Shown piece by piece: positions 5,842-5,914 of a DNA stretch of 5,914 bases. The first letter of the stretch is position 1. Every line of letters starts with the position of its first letter. The stretch is from Mucilaginibacter sp. GTDB taxonomy: Bacteria > Bacteroidota > Bacteroidia > Sphingobacteriales > Sphingobacteriaceae. The notes below the pieces were generated by a model, which was not told the DNA's origin, ran no database searches, and worked only from the letters and a program-made list of their open reading frames with translations. The stretch is from contig JACMRC010000319.1 of NCBI GenBank assembly GCA_014376655.1, positions 1 through 5,914 of the forward strand, given 5' to 3'. The translations under genes were made by a program, and so were the position numbers.

Positions 5842-5914
5842 AGCCATTTATCAGAATACCTCAGAAAGAGAGTACCTGCCCGGAACCGGCGGAATGCGGA
5901 ACTACACAAAGATA
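5842..5914 (+). other. Non-coding 3' edge of the window with short repeated motifs; no gene supported
   Basis: TCAGAA is repeated ten bases apart (5851-5856 and 5861-5866). CGGAAC, CGGAAT and CGGAAC follow at 5881, 5890 and 5897. An ATG at 5894 opens a frame of only seven codons to the window edge, which is too short to judge. I see no convincing Bacteroidota promoter (TTTG about 19 bases before TAnnTTTG) in 5663-5914. The change from AT-rich to GC-rich at about 5870 could mark the start of a different unit. Confidence 0.35.

Noticed and set aside
5663..5842. Bacteroidota-type promoter (TTTG and TAnnTTTG boxes) for a downstream gene
   Set aside because: TTTG occurs at the terminator T-tract and shortly after, but no matching TAnnTTTG lies at a proper distance.
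5894..5914. ATG at 5894 as the start of a new gene
   Set aside because: Only seven codons are visible and no clear ribosome-binding site or promoter supports it.

Overview
The window is a one-directional (+ strand) assimilatory sulfate reduction operon, most likely from a Bacteroidota member of the Sphingobacteriaceae type (Mucilaginibacter- or Pedobacter-like). This placement is inference. It rests on moderate-to-low GC, weak or absent Shine-Dalgarno sequences, a short CysN without a CysC domain, a siroheme-synthase/TSUP fusion, and two kinds of short intergenic repeat that I associate with these genomes.

Layout. Positions 2-304 are the last 100 codons of a gene that starts outside the window, probably the HEPN-like tail of a sulfite/nitrite reductase. 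Next come cobA (301-1065), a fused siroheme synthase-TSUP membrane protein (1043-2548), cysH (2548-3264), cysD (3352-4260) and cysN (4354-5604). A strong intrinsic terminator follows at about 5629-5662. The first three junctions are tight (overlaps of 4, 23 and 1 bases). The cysH-cysD and cysD-cysN gaps (87 and 93 bases) are almost filled by two unrelated repeat elements. After the terminator, positions 5663-5914 hold no convincing gene but do hold a striking helically phased TCAC repeat array and a pair of interleaved inverted repeats.

How the genes work together. CysD and CysN form ATP sulfurylase, which makes APS from sulfate with GTP hydrolysis. CysH carries the Fe-S cysteines of an APS reductase and makes sulfite. 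The partly visible first gene would reduce sulfite to sulfide if its assignment is right. CobA and the N-terminal half of the fusion protein supply the siroheme that such a reductase needs. The TSUP half of the fusion protein probably moves sulfate, sulfite or a related anion across the inner membrane. No APS kinase is present in the window, which fits an APS route rather than a PAPS route.

The most unusual features are the phased TCAC array downstream of the terminator, the fusion of cofactor synthesis to a transporter, and the repeat elements placed between otherwise coupled genes.
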